A DNA stretch of 64,000 bases from Phanerodontia chrysosporium (lineage: Eukaryota > Basidiomycota > Agaricomycetes > Polyporales > Phanerochaetaceae). Position 1 is the stretch's first letter. Each line of letters begins with the position of its first letter. This document shows positions 55,100 to 64,000 of the stretch, in pieces. The notes under the pieces are model-generated. The model did no database searches. It was not told the origin of the DNA and saw nothing but the letters and a program-made list of their open reading frames with translations. The translations under genes were made by a program, and so were the position numbers. Location of the stretch: contig MJGA01000014.1 in assembly GCA_001910725.1 (NCBI GenBank), forward strand, positions 434,001 to 498,000. Reading direction: 5' to 3'.

Positions 55100-55435
55100 T
55101 GTAAGAGTCTGAATACGTGTATAGAGGACTTGAGCGCAGGCCTCAAGTGTAGCGCGAGTACAGAAGACTTGGACTCAGGCTCCAAGTGTAGCAATAGATA
55201 ACTAGACGAGAGTACAAGAGGAGAAGCTGAAGAAAAGAGTACAGAGAGGTAGTCCTTATATACTCTAACCCAGGCCTGCTACCAGGAGGGAACAACGAGG
55301 CATAGGCTACCAGTCAGTATGAGTCATAATGAATCAAGGGATGAAACATGATGAAAGAGGGGTGAAACATGTAAGAGAAAAGAGAGGATCAAATAAATCA
55401 GTATAGCCTTGCACAGCCATATCCCAACTGTAACA
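55100..55435 (-). repeat. 5' LTR
   Basis: 336 bp, TG...CA. It contains TATATAAG (plus-strand 55255-55262) and the predicted transcript start at about 55228. It is followed on the outer side by CGTCC, the second copy of the target duplication. Confidence 0.95.
55255..55262 (-). promoter_or_regulatory. LTR TATA box
   Basis: TATATAAG in element sense, 34 nt before the predicted start AGCTTCTCCT. Confidence 0.65.
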
Positions 55436-57139
55436 CGTCCCATCTTAGCCACCGTCGCGAGGCCATCGTGATCGACCCGAGCCTTCTCGAGGAGAGTGCT
55501 GAAAGAGGTGAAAAGAGGAAGTCAGGGAGTAACATAGGCTCTCACCACCGGCAACAGCGCCGTCGCCATGCCGCAGACTCAGAATCGAATGACGAAGAAG
55601 AGGACCTGGGGGTAGAACACGGTGGAAGTAGTGAACCGCCGCAGCAAAGCAATGAGTGGACGGAGGACGAGAGCGATAGTGAGGACGACGAACCTCGGGA
55701 GATCCTCATGAGGCGTGGGATGACCCTGAATGCGCAAGAGAAGAAGGTGAAGGAATTATTAGTGGTGCGTCTCAATCCATGGCTTGCTCTATCAAGACAG
55801 AAGGCGGATATATGCTTACCTGAAAGCCTTGTCTCAACAGTCCGCTGTTGAAACAGAGCTGTACAACGTCACCGGCTTCGCAAGGAACCCCAACAAGGCA
55901 CGTTGGGGTCAAGAGCTGCCGCAGACTCCCGAAACCCAGCAGGGTTGCCTCCCCATCGCCTGGCGCGAACCTGTAGATCACCCAACAAACCGAAAGGTGA
56001 TTGAACATGTTGCGCACCTTGTATACAAGAGAGAGACTGTAAGTGTGCGCAGTAAAGCTCTACTGCATGCGAGAGAACTTACCATAATTAGAACAAGGAG
56101 ACGTGGACTATTCCTTACAAGAAGGTGAAATTCACGCTCTGCGACCTTGAGAAAATCGTCAAGGGCAAGCTTCGCACCTGGAAGACCACGCACCGAGAGA
56201 TGAGAGATCCAGACAAGGCTGAGCGACGCTTCAAACATACAGATAAAGGACGTCAAGTAGCTCGTCAGCGAGAGGTATGGGCTCAAGTAAAATAATACTC
56301 ACCTGTGTACTCGATGCTGACTGCTCTGTAGCAGAGGCGGCGCCGCCAAGAGGCGTGCTCATACTACGTGAAGAAATATGGGAAAGACCCGGAGAAGCTC
56401 ATCGCGACTCCGTGGATGAGCGAGGAAGTCAGCACCTTTAGCGGCTCGGAGCCAGGAGAGCGTTGTCAGGATCTTTATGACACAGCCGTTACGCGGAGTG
56501 GACTTACAGAGGACACTATCCGGGAGGGAGTGAAGGTCTTGGAGAGGCGGTCCTTAACTTGGCAGACTCGGAGAGTACGTTCAGCCTTATTCTATCGCGT
56601 CAAATAGCTAATTATTGGGCGTACCAGTATCAGCAGCTCAAAGACGAGTTTGACCAGCTTTGGGATAAGCACTGCAAGCCCGAAATGAAGCGCACGGTCA
56701 AGACTCACAAGCGGGTCGATCTTGGCCGCTCCTCCAAGCAGCGCATTCCTGAACGCAAGATCTTCCCGTATATGATCAAGCGCAGCTGGCTGGCGAAGGC
56801 CAAGGAGGACGGCATATTCCACAAGTTGAAAATGCGCCGCGATCTTCGTGACTTCTGCGATGGGCCTAGCAGTTCGGACTCGGACTCAGTATCACCAGAT
56901 GAGGAAAGAGACCGGAACAAGGGTCCTCGTAACGAGTCGGCACAGATAGAGTCACCAGAGGGGGCTAGGAGCGAGGCAGACTGGACGAATTAATTGTCAA
57001 TTTCCAACGAGTTTCTTGATGCTTCTCATGCTCTCTGGTCGTGTAAATTCTGCGATATCGAACGCTTTTTGCTAGTCTGTAAGTAGCGGTGTATAGTTGA
57101 GAATAAAATGGGGTGAAAAACGATGCTTCCAGGGAATGG

Positions 57140-60100
57140 CTATAATACATGGACGTCCTGTGAAGCGCATATCAAGCTGAGCAGTCTGGTAATCAGCACG
57201 AGGAGACGTACCCGTGTGAGGCCACATGTAACCCAGATCAGAGGCTGACTTGGCTGGCCCTCGGTCGAATCGTTGTGGTCGTCGTGGTCTGTTTCATGCT
57301 CTGAAGGCAAGCGAATAGCCAGTCGGCAGGCCTGTGAAAGGATGTCCGTGACCTGCACGAGAAACGGAGGACCCTCTCGTGCTGGATCCATGTATTTCGC
57401 ATGCTCCCAGAACTCAACCTCGAGCTCTGGGCTAGTAAATGTGTGAGAGATAACGATAACCACGAGAAGACATTACTTACTATGGATCCCAGATGTCAGC
57501 GATCTCCGGCCGCATGCGTACAAACCAGCGGACGCCGAGCAGCTGCTCTCGCACCGGGGCTGAATGTCCATGGACCTCCTGAGAATGCGAAATAATCAGC
57601 TGGACCTCCCCGACAAACCTCTCGCCTCCACGGTTCATCTGCACGATCGAGTTCCCGGCTCTTCCACCGATGTGTGCTGCCATGATCTTGCGCCCGTGCA
57701 GGATGACAAAGTCATGAAAAATTGCTGTGCTATTGAGACGTGCTGCGCCAGTCGGTAAGTCGACACAGGCTCGTTTGACGATGTTAGCTGACGGGTATTT
57801 GATACTGTAGTGGTCGAGGAGCCGCATTTGCTCTGCGACTGTGAGTCCCTTGCGGGCTCCGGGTCCCATGAGAAGCGTGGTATTCACTGTAATAAATATA
57901 TATCAGTCCAGAGCCTCAAGACGGGTCTGTGGGAGCAATTTGATAGCATACTCTCTGAGGACTGCTGCGAGATATCCTGCGCAAGGTCAGCGACTGTTCC
58001 ACGAGCTGTGTCGTGGCTATCATTGGCCTTTAGCAGTATGCGTGCAGTGTCTGTGATGACGGCATCATTCAGAGCCGCCCCGTCACTCATATCACGGCCA
58101 GTAGCGAGGGTTTGTAACTGTAAAAGCGACCGATAAGAGTACAGCTATTTAAAAATACAACGCAAAGGACGTCACCATTGCCTGGAGCTTGGTTTGACGG
58201 TGGAACTCTCGAAAGAAAGTTACCTCCAGCTCACCACCTGCATGGCCGTTTGTGGACGTATTCTTCAAGACGTTGTTCAGACGCTCAAAGAGGTAGGTCC
58301 AGAAGCCGTAGACCGGTCCGTAGTCGAGAATCTGACCGAAGATGTGAGTGACATAATGGTGATTCGGCTTGATGTGCTCGGGGTGCATCTAGCGGCACAT
58401 AGATTATGGTCAGCTTCGCAGAATATCGTTTATATACAAGGGTCTTACGTTTAAAAAGCTGTCGAGATAGTCCTGAAGAAGTTGGCGTGCGCGCGGCAAG
58501 TCGCTGACCTTTACCGTACGTGCGAGAAGAATTTTCATGGCAGCGGCGAGCGACAGGAAGTTGTCAGCATCTTTACCGTGCATGCGCGGCTTTGGTTTCG
58601 GTTGCGCAGGTTCGTCTTCGCCATCTGCATCACCACTTGCCCGTTTGTCGTTTCGCTTACGGCGAGCCTTGTCGTTTTTCTTCCACATGGCTAGTTTGTG
58701 TTGATGTTCAGCGTCAGATACGTGAGACCATTCCTCCCAGATGAATGGTATCTGCGTAGAATGAGACAATAGACACGAAGAGATCAACACGATAAAATAC
58801 TCACAACAATTGGGCAATATACAAGAAGCATGGCCTTCCACTCGTCTGAGGTCAATGAGCCACCTGCGGGGTATCCGACCTCCTTTGGGAGCCGAGCAAC
58901 CCAGGCAGGCATCTCGAACTAGATGGGCATGGGTGAGACTTTCTCTGCCAGGTGAAAAATGCGCACCGCTGCGAGATATTCATGAATAAGGTCGAGCTCT
59001 CTTGGAACGCCTTTCGGCTGTGTGCGCTGGCGAAGGGCCTTGTCTGTAATCCATACTTCGTACCAGATATTTCGCATGACCCCTGTGACAGTGCGCAGTC
59101 AATCAGCAGCTTTACGGAGCAGTAATTAGCACGTACCAAGGAGGATATTATGCATAGGATCAACGATCGCCATGCGGATGGGGTTCCAATACGGGAGGCG
59201 GTTTAGCTCGGATGCTCGGACGCCGTGCTCGACGCAGAACTCGTCTCGCTGCTCCTTGGTCTTCAGTTTGCTGTATTCATCAGCAAGTTGATGGTGATCA
59301 TCTCCGTCGCGAAGCGGAAATGCTAACAGGAGATCAGAATGCTGGAAGAAGATATCGAATAAGATATACCATCTATAGTGATTCCTTCGTCTTGACGTAG
59401 ATGTTCCTTCTTCACTTTGCACTTGGTGCAGAAGTAGTTACCAGAGCCGGAGTCTGCGAAGCCGCAAAGTCGACACATTGCTGGATGGTCGCAGCATACG
59501 GCTATCAAGATGAGGCGGACAAGACGGCCTGAAAAGCATTAATACAGTCAATTGATGGGTCAAAATGATAAAATCACCGTCTGGATGGGTTGCTGTCTTA
59601 ACGATAATGCCTGTATCGTAAAGCTTGAGCAGATCGGTGACGAACGCAGCCATGAAGTGCTGCAACTCGTCCCCGCTGAGCTCTCGGGGTCCTGGTGTAA
59701 GCCCGCATAGCAGGAGATTTTCGGTGCGGTAACTAGAGGGTGTATTGTCGTCAACGATTGATTCCTTATACCCGTCACCTGCGCATGCTCACCGTTGATG
59801 TACGTCCAGGTTCTGAACGCAGAGAGACAGCGCTCCAGTGCTGTGCTTGCCTGCGAACGCGGTGCGGGCAAAGCCAAAGCTAACCGGGATAAAGGACGGT
59901 CAATCCATACGGTCAAGGTCAGAGAGAAGTGTGTCAACTTACCCATCAAAACCCATTGAAACACCGATGCGCAGTTCATGGGAATGCGTGTGGGCGAAGA
60001 ACGGAGCCCCGTCTGGACCCTTGATTGTCTGCCAGACGTTCCCATCTTGCACTCGGGACAGTCGGCTTGGATCAGACGGTGTATCGCGCCATTTATCGAG

Positions 60101-61473
60101 GTCGGTCTCCATTTCTGGTGTGTTGTTGATCAGGTCAGCGAGGAGCTGTGAAGGAAGGCGCATTGGAGTCTGTAGGAGCGGCTTCGGAGACCTCTTGGCA
60201 GCTAGGCGGACACGCCATTCGTCCCAATGGTCAACGATGTGGCTGCCAATGGTGATGGACGCATCACCACATGGTGCGGTGCCTGAGTGCTTGAATAGCG
60301 GTGCGTTCCCACAGTGTGAACAGGTAGAGTCAGGGGAAGAGTCCCATGGGTACACACGACAGCATGATGGACACATAGGGCAGATGTCGAAGGTGTCATC
60401 GAGGTTCAGTCGCTTGATCGTTGTCTTCAGTGTGCGCGGTATATCGGCTGGCTGATGCATAAGACCTAAGACGACGAAAAGGTAGGAAATCACCGCGATG
60501 ATCATGTTTACGGCCCGATGAGGAACCTGCTTGTCAGAGTGCAGGTATGCACAAAGGAGCATGAGCGGACGCCATGCCCAGATGTCTGTCGCGTCCGTAA
60601 TCGCCTCGTGGGCAGTACTCTTGTGCTCGAAAACATCTGGCTGTTGTAAACGCGGAGGCTGTGTGCTGGAGGCGGACGCAGCATGGCAGGGTGCAGCAAA
60701 GAGTGCCGGCCCTGTTTGAGGGTCTATGCCGTCTTCCGGGGGAGCAGGCGCGAGATCAATGGCAACGTCTAAGCGGCGTGCAGGCCCGTCACCAGAGGCA
60801 GATGGAGAGGGGGAAGACACGGCGACGTCAGCTCTGATAGGCAGTGCGAGGTCTTCTGGGCATGGGAGCTCGAGCTTTCCAGAGCCGAAGTACAGCACGT
60901 CGTCGGCGCCAGCTAAATCTTCGGGGAGAGATACTGTAGCCGGGAAAGGAGATGAGGTGCGTGGCATGCAACTCTGAGTCGGCACCTGGGAGCTTTGTGG
61001 CGCAGCACAAGGCCCTGAGAGCTCGGGGAGGCTGGGGCTACTAGCATGTACCGCAGATTCGAGTGAATCATGCGGTATATGCGTTCGATTTTCCTTTGCG
61101 CAGGGACATAGATTAGTTGAATGAGGACTGGGAGGCTCAGAGTGCTTACCGGAGTTCCCGCAGGGTCAGGTGCTGCAGATCTGCTCAACTTCTTTTTTTT
61201 AGAACGCGGTTGCGCCAAGTATTCCTCAACATCTATCTCAGCGCCCGAACCTTCCGAGTCACTGCGCCTGCCTCTGCCACTCTTCCGGTCGAAATCCCTG
61301 TTCTTGTGGTTTCTCGCTGTATACGGCTTCACCAAGGCGCCATCGCACTCCGAGCAGTGACATGGCACGAGTGACCTGATCTTTGTTGCATTAGTTAGAC
61401 TTTGCATGAGAAATAGAGCATCAATACACACCTTTAGCTTTCCTAGAGCATCGCGTTTGTGGCTGGACGGCAT
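57140..61473 (-). CDS. Plavaka/Tnp2-type (CACTA) transposase
   Basis: DDE transposase of the agaricomycete Plavaka/CACTA group. From ATG 61473 (MPSSHKRDALGKLK) a 51-bp intron leads to IRSLVPCHCSECDGALVKPY. A polar region follows, then MIIAVISYLFVVLGLMHQPA, the zinc block CPMCPSCCRVYPWD with CSHCG, and ELRIGVSMGFDG. Next are LLLCGLTPGPRELSGDELQH, a second zinc block (CRLCGFADSGSGNYFCTKCK), and the catalytic-type IVDPMHNILLG. Conserved YGPVYGFWTYLFERLNNVLK and GGELEVTFFREFHRQT come next. The C terminus contains IFHDFVILHGRKIMAAHIGG and WFVRMRPEIADIW. About twelve short introns; the last (54 bp, in phase) precedes DVHVL and a stop at 57140. All exons are open, so the gene may be functional. Confidence 0.8.
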
Positions 61474-61876
61474 CGACGTCGAGAACACAATGGGAGTCTC
61501 CGGCGACGGCGGTGGTACTAGTCAGAGAGAGAATATTCACCCTTACCACGGCTGGGGGCATAAAGAGCCCCAAAAAGCTCAGTGCATGTCTAGGCCATCT
61601 GCACAGGATGCACGAAGGTGTGTTGAGCCGTTCTATTCGTACCTCTGTCTAGACGAGCTCGACGGAACGCGTCGAGCTCGGTTTAGGCGCCTAGCGCGAA
61701 CTGACCGGATGCCGGGCCAGATCACCTTGACGGAGCCCTCACGGCCGACATTTCCAGCACTGAACGTAACACGGTATATGACACCTCTCAATATCACTGC
61801 GTCTAGCTGCTGATACACTGCCTTTACAGAGACCTGAAAGACAGGCCCGACACCCAGTGACTGCTTTCCGCTAAGA

Positions 61877-61906
61877 TACAGGGACTTGCAAAAGAAACTG
61901 CAGGTC
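61877..61906 (+). repeat. Left terminal inverted repeat plus TA
   Basis: TA followed by CAGGGACTTGCAAAAGAAAC and on to CTGCAGGTC. It is the exact reverse complement of 62256-62285 over 30 bases. Confidence 0.85.
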
Positions 61907-62283
61907 GCCCTCTGATGCTCGCGAGCAACGCTGACAGTTCATCTCCATTTTTGGGAAATCGCTGTCTTCCGGTACAGACCCCCGCCTGAACTACGTTCTG
62001 GGCGCCCCGCCCAGTGACCTCCGTTCTTGAGTTCCCCAGAGCTCAGCTTGTTACCAAAAAATTGGAAAATAATCCGTGGGCCTCCTATGATAAGACAAGG
62101 CGCGTAAACATTCATCTTACGGCGGTGTTTCTCGTCTCAGTGAAAAGGAGCGTGGCTTCGTCGTTACTTCGTCGTCGGGAGCCCAGCAGCTTGCATGACA
62201 GCTCCACACCAAATCTGGTGACACCTGTCACAACTGCTGTTAGGCGAAAAACGCTGACCTGCAGTTTCTTTTGCAAGTCCCTG
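61879..62283. mobile_element. Small TA-flanked inverted-repeat element (MITE-like)
   Basis: 405 bp bounded by perfect 28-bp inverted repeats starting CAGGGACTTG, with TA on both outer sides, the target duplication expected of Tc1/mariner-type elements. The interior has no supported coding frame. It lies within 410 bp of the transposase start, just outside the Plavaka-type element. Confidence 0.75.
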
Positions 62284-62285
62284 TA
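62256..62285 (-). repeat. Right terminal inverted repeat plus TA
   Basis: GACCTGCAG through TTTGCAAGTCCCTG then TA; perfect inverted partner of 61877-61906. Confidence 0.85.
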
Positions 62286-63382
62286 GGCCCATTCCACTTT
62301 CCTCAGTATCACGTGAGTGACATCTGTCCCGCTTCGCCCCGATTTGGCGAGGGCGAAGTGTGCGAGCTCAAAATGGAGAAAGTCGTCCATAGGAAAAAAG
62401 AATCACCTTCACAGAATAATGGAGGCAAGGCTCTTTAATATTTCTGTGAAGCTCGATTTTGCCCACTCCCTCCCAGGACGTGTATTTTGAGTCCGCACGA
62501 GCCTCCGGGAGGTCGATTACATAATACCCGTTGTTGCGGTAGGTGCAGTACTGACGGATTCCGTGGCTGCTAGGACAGAGCAGGCTATCGAGTTGTGCTA
62601 TGACTTGCATGCAGTTAATTATGGCCTCTAGCAGCGTGTTTTGGCACTGCTTGGTGCCCAGGGAACCCTGCTAGGGAGGCTCAGGCTGCGGGATGGCATC
62701 CTTGGTCCCCCTGCGTACCCATTTGAGTGTCCAGGGCTACACCTGCCTTACATACTGGATATTCATAGTACAGCAATGCCACTTGGGGTCGCTGTCACCT
62801 CCGGTGACTTTCTACCTCTGCTTTACGCGCATGCGAAGGGCAAGCCGCCCTACTGCACGTGATCGTCACGCTTTGTCACGATGTGAGGGAAGTGGACTGC
62901 GTCTATCTTACCTCTCAAAGAGGCTCCGACTTCGGGTTGTGCATGTTGTCCCAGCACAAAATCAAAAGAGAGTTTTTTTTAGCCGTGGCAGCTAGACTAC
63001 GTAGTAGATTTTTGTGTTCCAGATTGTGTATGTACAGTAGGACAGTATATGTTGTAACAATGCAAACAAGAAAACACGGATGACAAGAGCAAAAGATAGG
63101 CTACGATGCGATGTGCTCCAAGATACCAAGATAGTACTGTACGGGGAGAAGGGATGTCTAAGTATTTACAAGAAGGGGAGGTTGTGCAAAAATAACGATG
63201 ACGGGTGCAGTACACTATGAGACGAGATAGGGTGAGGCGAGCAGGCGAGCAAATTATAGCTGTACAACATGGCCAGTGACAAGACAGCAAGAATAAGCTA
63301 GAGCACGAGACGGAGGCGAGATGAGCAAGCAGTAAATCCAAGAGATTTTGCCACGAGAGGCGGAGATTGAGAAGAAAGAAAA
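62286..63382. other. Intergenic, no gene recognised
   Basis: Only short frames; sequence from 62980 to 63380 is AT-richer and is the 3' flank of the gene at the right edge. Confidence 0.4.
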
Positions 63383-64000
63383 TCAGGAAGTCGAGCGCAG
63401 CTGGCTTTCCTGGTAGGTGATGCGCGGCGGCCAGTAGAGCGGGTCAAAGTGGTCGCCGGAGTGCGGGTCCGCGAGGGGGGAAGAGCCGGCGTCGTACGAG
63501 AGGGACCGCTGCGCAAAGGACTTCCAGCGCTCGAAGGCCTGCGAGCCCAGCTCGCACGTCGCGTAGAGGGGCGACCGCTCGGGGTCGAAGAGCGGGAAGG
63601 GCGAGAGCGCGCGCGCGTGCACGACGGGCGACGGCGTGTCGTCCACGGTGCCGTTCGAGCTCGCGAGCTCGGCGTCCTCTTCGGTGTCGGACACGAGCGG
63701 CGGCGTGCTTGTGCCGCTCGTCCTGCTCGGCGTGTCGCACGGCGGCTCCTCCTCCTTGACGTCCGTGGGCCAGTCCGACTCCGGCGCAGGCGTCTAGGCG
63801 CGGTCCGCGGCGTCAGCGCAACGCGTCCCTTTCTGCTGCTGCACAGCGACGGGAAAGCAAGACGCCGTGTACGCACCTTGCCGTTGGCATCGCGCAGCTC
63901 GCGCACGATGGCGTCGGGCCGCTTGAGGCAGCGCTCGCGGTGGCGCTGCCAGTGGAAGGGGTCGTACGCGCTCTTGAGCGAGAGCTTGATCGTCGCGCCG
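63383..64000 (-). CDS. 3' end of an unrecognised gene (continues beyond the window)
   Basis: C-terminal part only. The exon at the edge reads IKLSLKSAYDPFHWQRHRER then CLKRPDAIVRELRDANGK. An intron of about 85 bp (63795-63880) follows, then TPAPESDWPTDVKEEEPPCD, an acidic Ser/Thr-rich stretch, LGSQAFERWKSFAQRSLSYD and YWPPRITYQESQLRSTS. The H-X3-H-X3-C arrangement in WQRHRERC hints at a zinc-binding or DNA-related domain further upstream, but this cannot be judged from the part present. Confidence 0.65.

Larger units (their letters stand above)
47301..55435 (-). mobile_element. Ty3/gypsy (chromovirus-type) LTR retrotransposon with dUTPase
   Basis: Complete 8,135-bp element in minus orientation. 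It is bounded by two 336-bp LTRs that begin TG and end CA and look identical on reading. It is flanked by the 5-bp target duplication CGTCC (47296-47300 and 55436-55440). The internal order in its own sense is 5' LTR (55435-55100), self-priming site, ATG-free leader in frame with gag, gag, pol (protease, dUTPase, RT, RNase H, integrase, chromodomain), a third ORF, 3' LTR (47636-47301). All core domains are open, so it may be active. Confidence 0.95.
47079..56993 (+). pseudogene. DNA-transposon partner gene split by a retrotransposon
   Basis: Unrecognised protein encoded next to, and convergent with, the Plavaka-type transposase. The 5' piece (47079-47300) starts MPRGGTSDAPPTRRPPPPTG and includes SAFTRELKEHDPDCEPPSLL. 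The 3' piece (55441-56993) continues HLSHRREAIVIDPSLLEESA and then an acidic stretch. Further exons include DRRRIYAYLKALSQQSAVE, WTIPYKKVKFTLCDLEKIVK and KKYGKDPEKLIATPWMSEEV. The last two carry FDQLWDKHCKPEMKRTVKTH and a Ser/Asp-rich tail ending ARSEADWTN. The retrotransposon and one copy of its 5-bp target (47301-55440) interrupt the gene; ignoring them, the frame runs through without a stop. The protein is basic and helical with no known domain; role in transposition is inferred from position. Confidence 0.7.
47079..61473. mobile_element. Plavaka/CACTA-type DNA transposon (coding part), nested insertion inside
   Basis: Two convergent genes form the element: the plus-strand partner gene and the minus-strand transposase, whose stop codons are 147 bp apart. 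The LTR retrotransposon lies inside the partner gene. Terminal repeats were not identified, so the true ends lie outside these coordinates, probably near 46.8 kb and 61.85 kb. Attribution to Plavaka rests on the transposase. Confidence 0.65.

Noticed and set aside
46788..61833. Possible Plavaka terminal repeat: GTCTCTACAAAGG (about 46791) and the reverse complement of CCTTTACAGAGAC (61821-61833)
   Set aside because: Only about 11 of 13 bases agree and no target duplication was found beside them; too weak to call the element ends.

Overview
The window looks like nuclear DNA of an agaricomycete (mushroom-forming or wood-decay) basidiomycete. Genes are dense, GC-rich and split by many introns of about 45-60 bp. 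DNMT5, MMM1, UBI3/RPS31 and RPB8 are fungal or eukaryotic housekeeping and chromatin genes, and the right end carries a Plavaka/CACTA-type transposon and a chromodomain Ty3/gypsy element. I cannot name the species.

Layout. 1-7 kb: an SDR oxidoreductase, an EEF1AKMT4-like methyltransferase, a TMEM14-family membrane protein and an NDUFAF7/MidA methyltransferase. 7-20 kb: three lineage-specific proteins, a tubulin-tyrosine-ligase-like gene and MMM1, interleaved with decayed partial copies of these same genes and of ZW10. 20-25 kb: ZW10 and a flavin monooxygenase. 26-33 kb: a large DNMT5 (DNA methyltransferase + RING + SNF2) with an N-terminal PIP-box match. 34-46 kb: aspartic protease, CRIPT, an EFM7-type methyltransferase, RFC3, UBI3/RPS31, an F-box protein, an HDAC8-like deacetylase and RPB8. 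47-61.5 kb: a Plavaka-type DNA transposon whose plus-strand partner gene is split by a complete, very young Ty3/gypsy retrotransposon (47301-55435, identical-looking 336-bp LTRs, CGTCC duplication). 61.9-62.3 kb: a short TA-flanked inverted-repeat element. 63.4-64 kb: the 3' end of an unrecognised gene.

The retrotransposon is the most unusual object. It has a complete dUTPase domain inside pol, a predicted Tf1-like self-priming site instead of a tRNA primer site, an ATG-free and stop-free leader in frame with gag that reads as a Cys/His-rich domain, and a third long ORF at the env position.

Six genes, including RFC3 (essential in yeast), each have one reading-frame break that one extra G or C would repair. 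This points to a systematic homopolymer error in the sequence rather than to six pseudogenes. DNMT5 and the mobile elements may be linked: the decayed gene fragments appear to have lost CpG sites, as expected if duplicated DNA has been methylated and deaminated. That link is inference.
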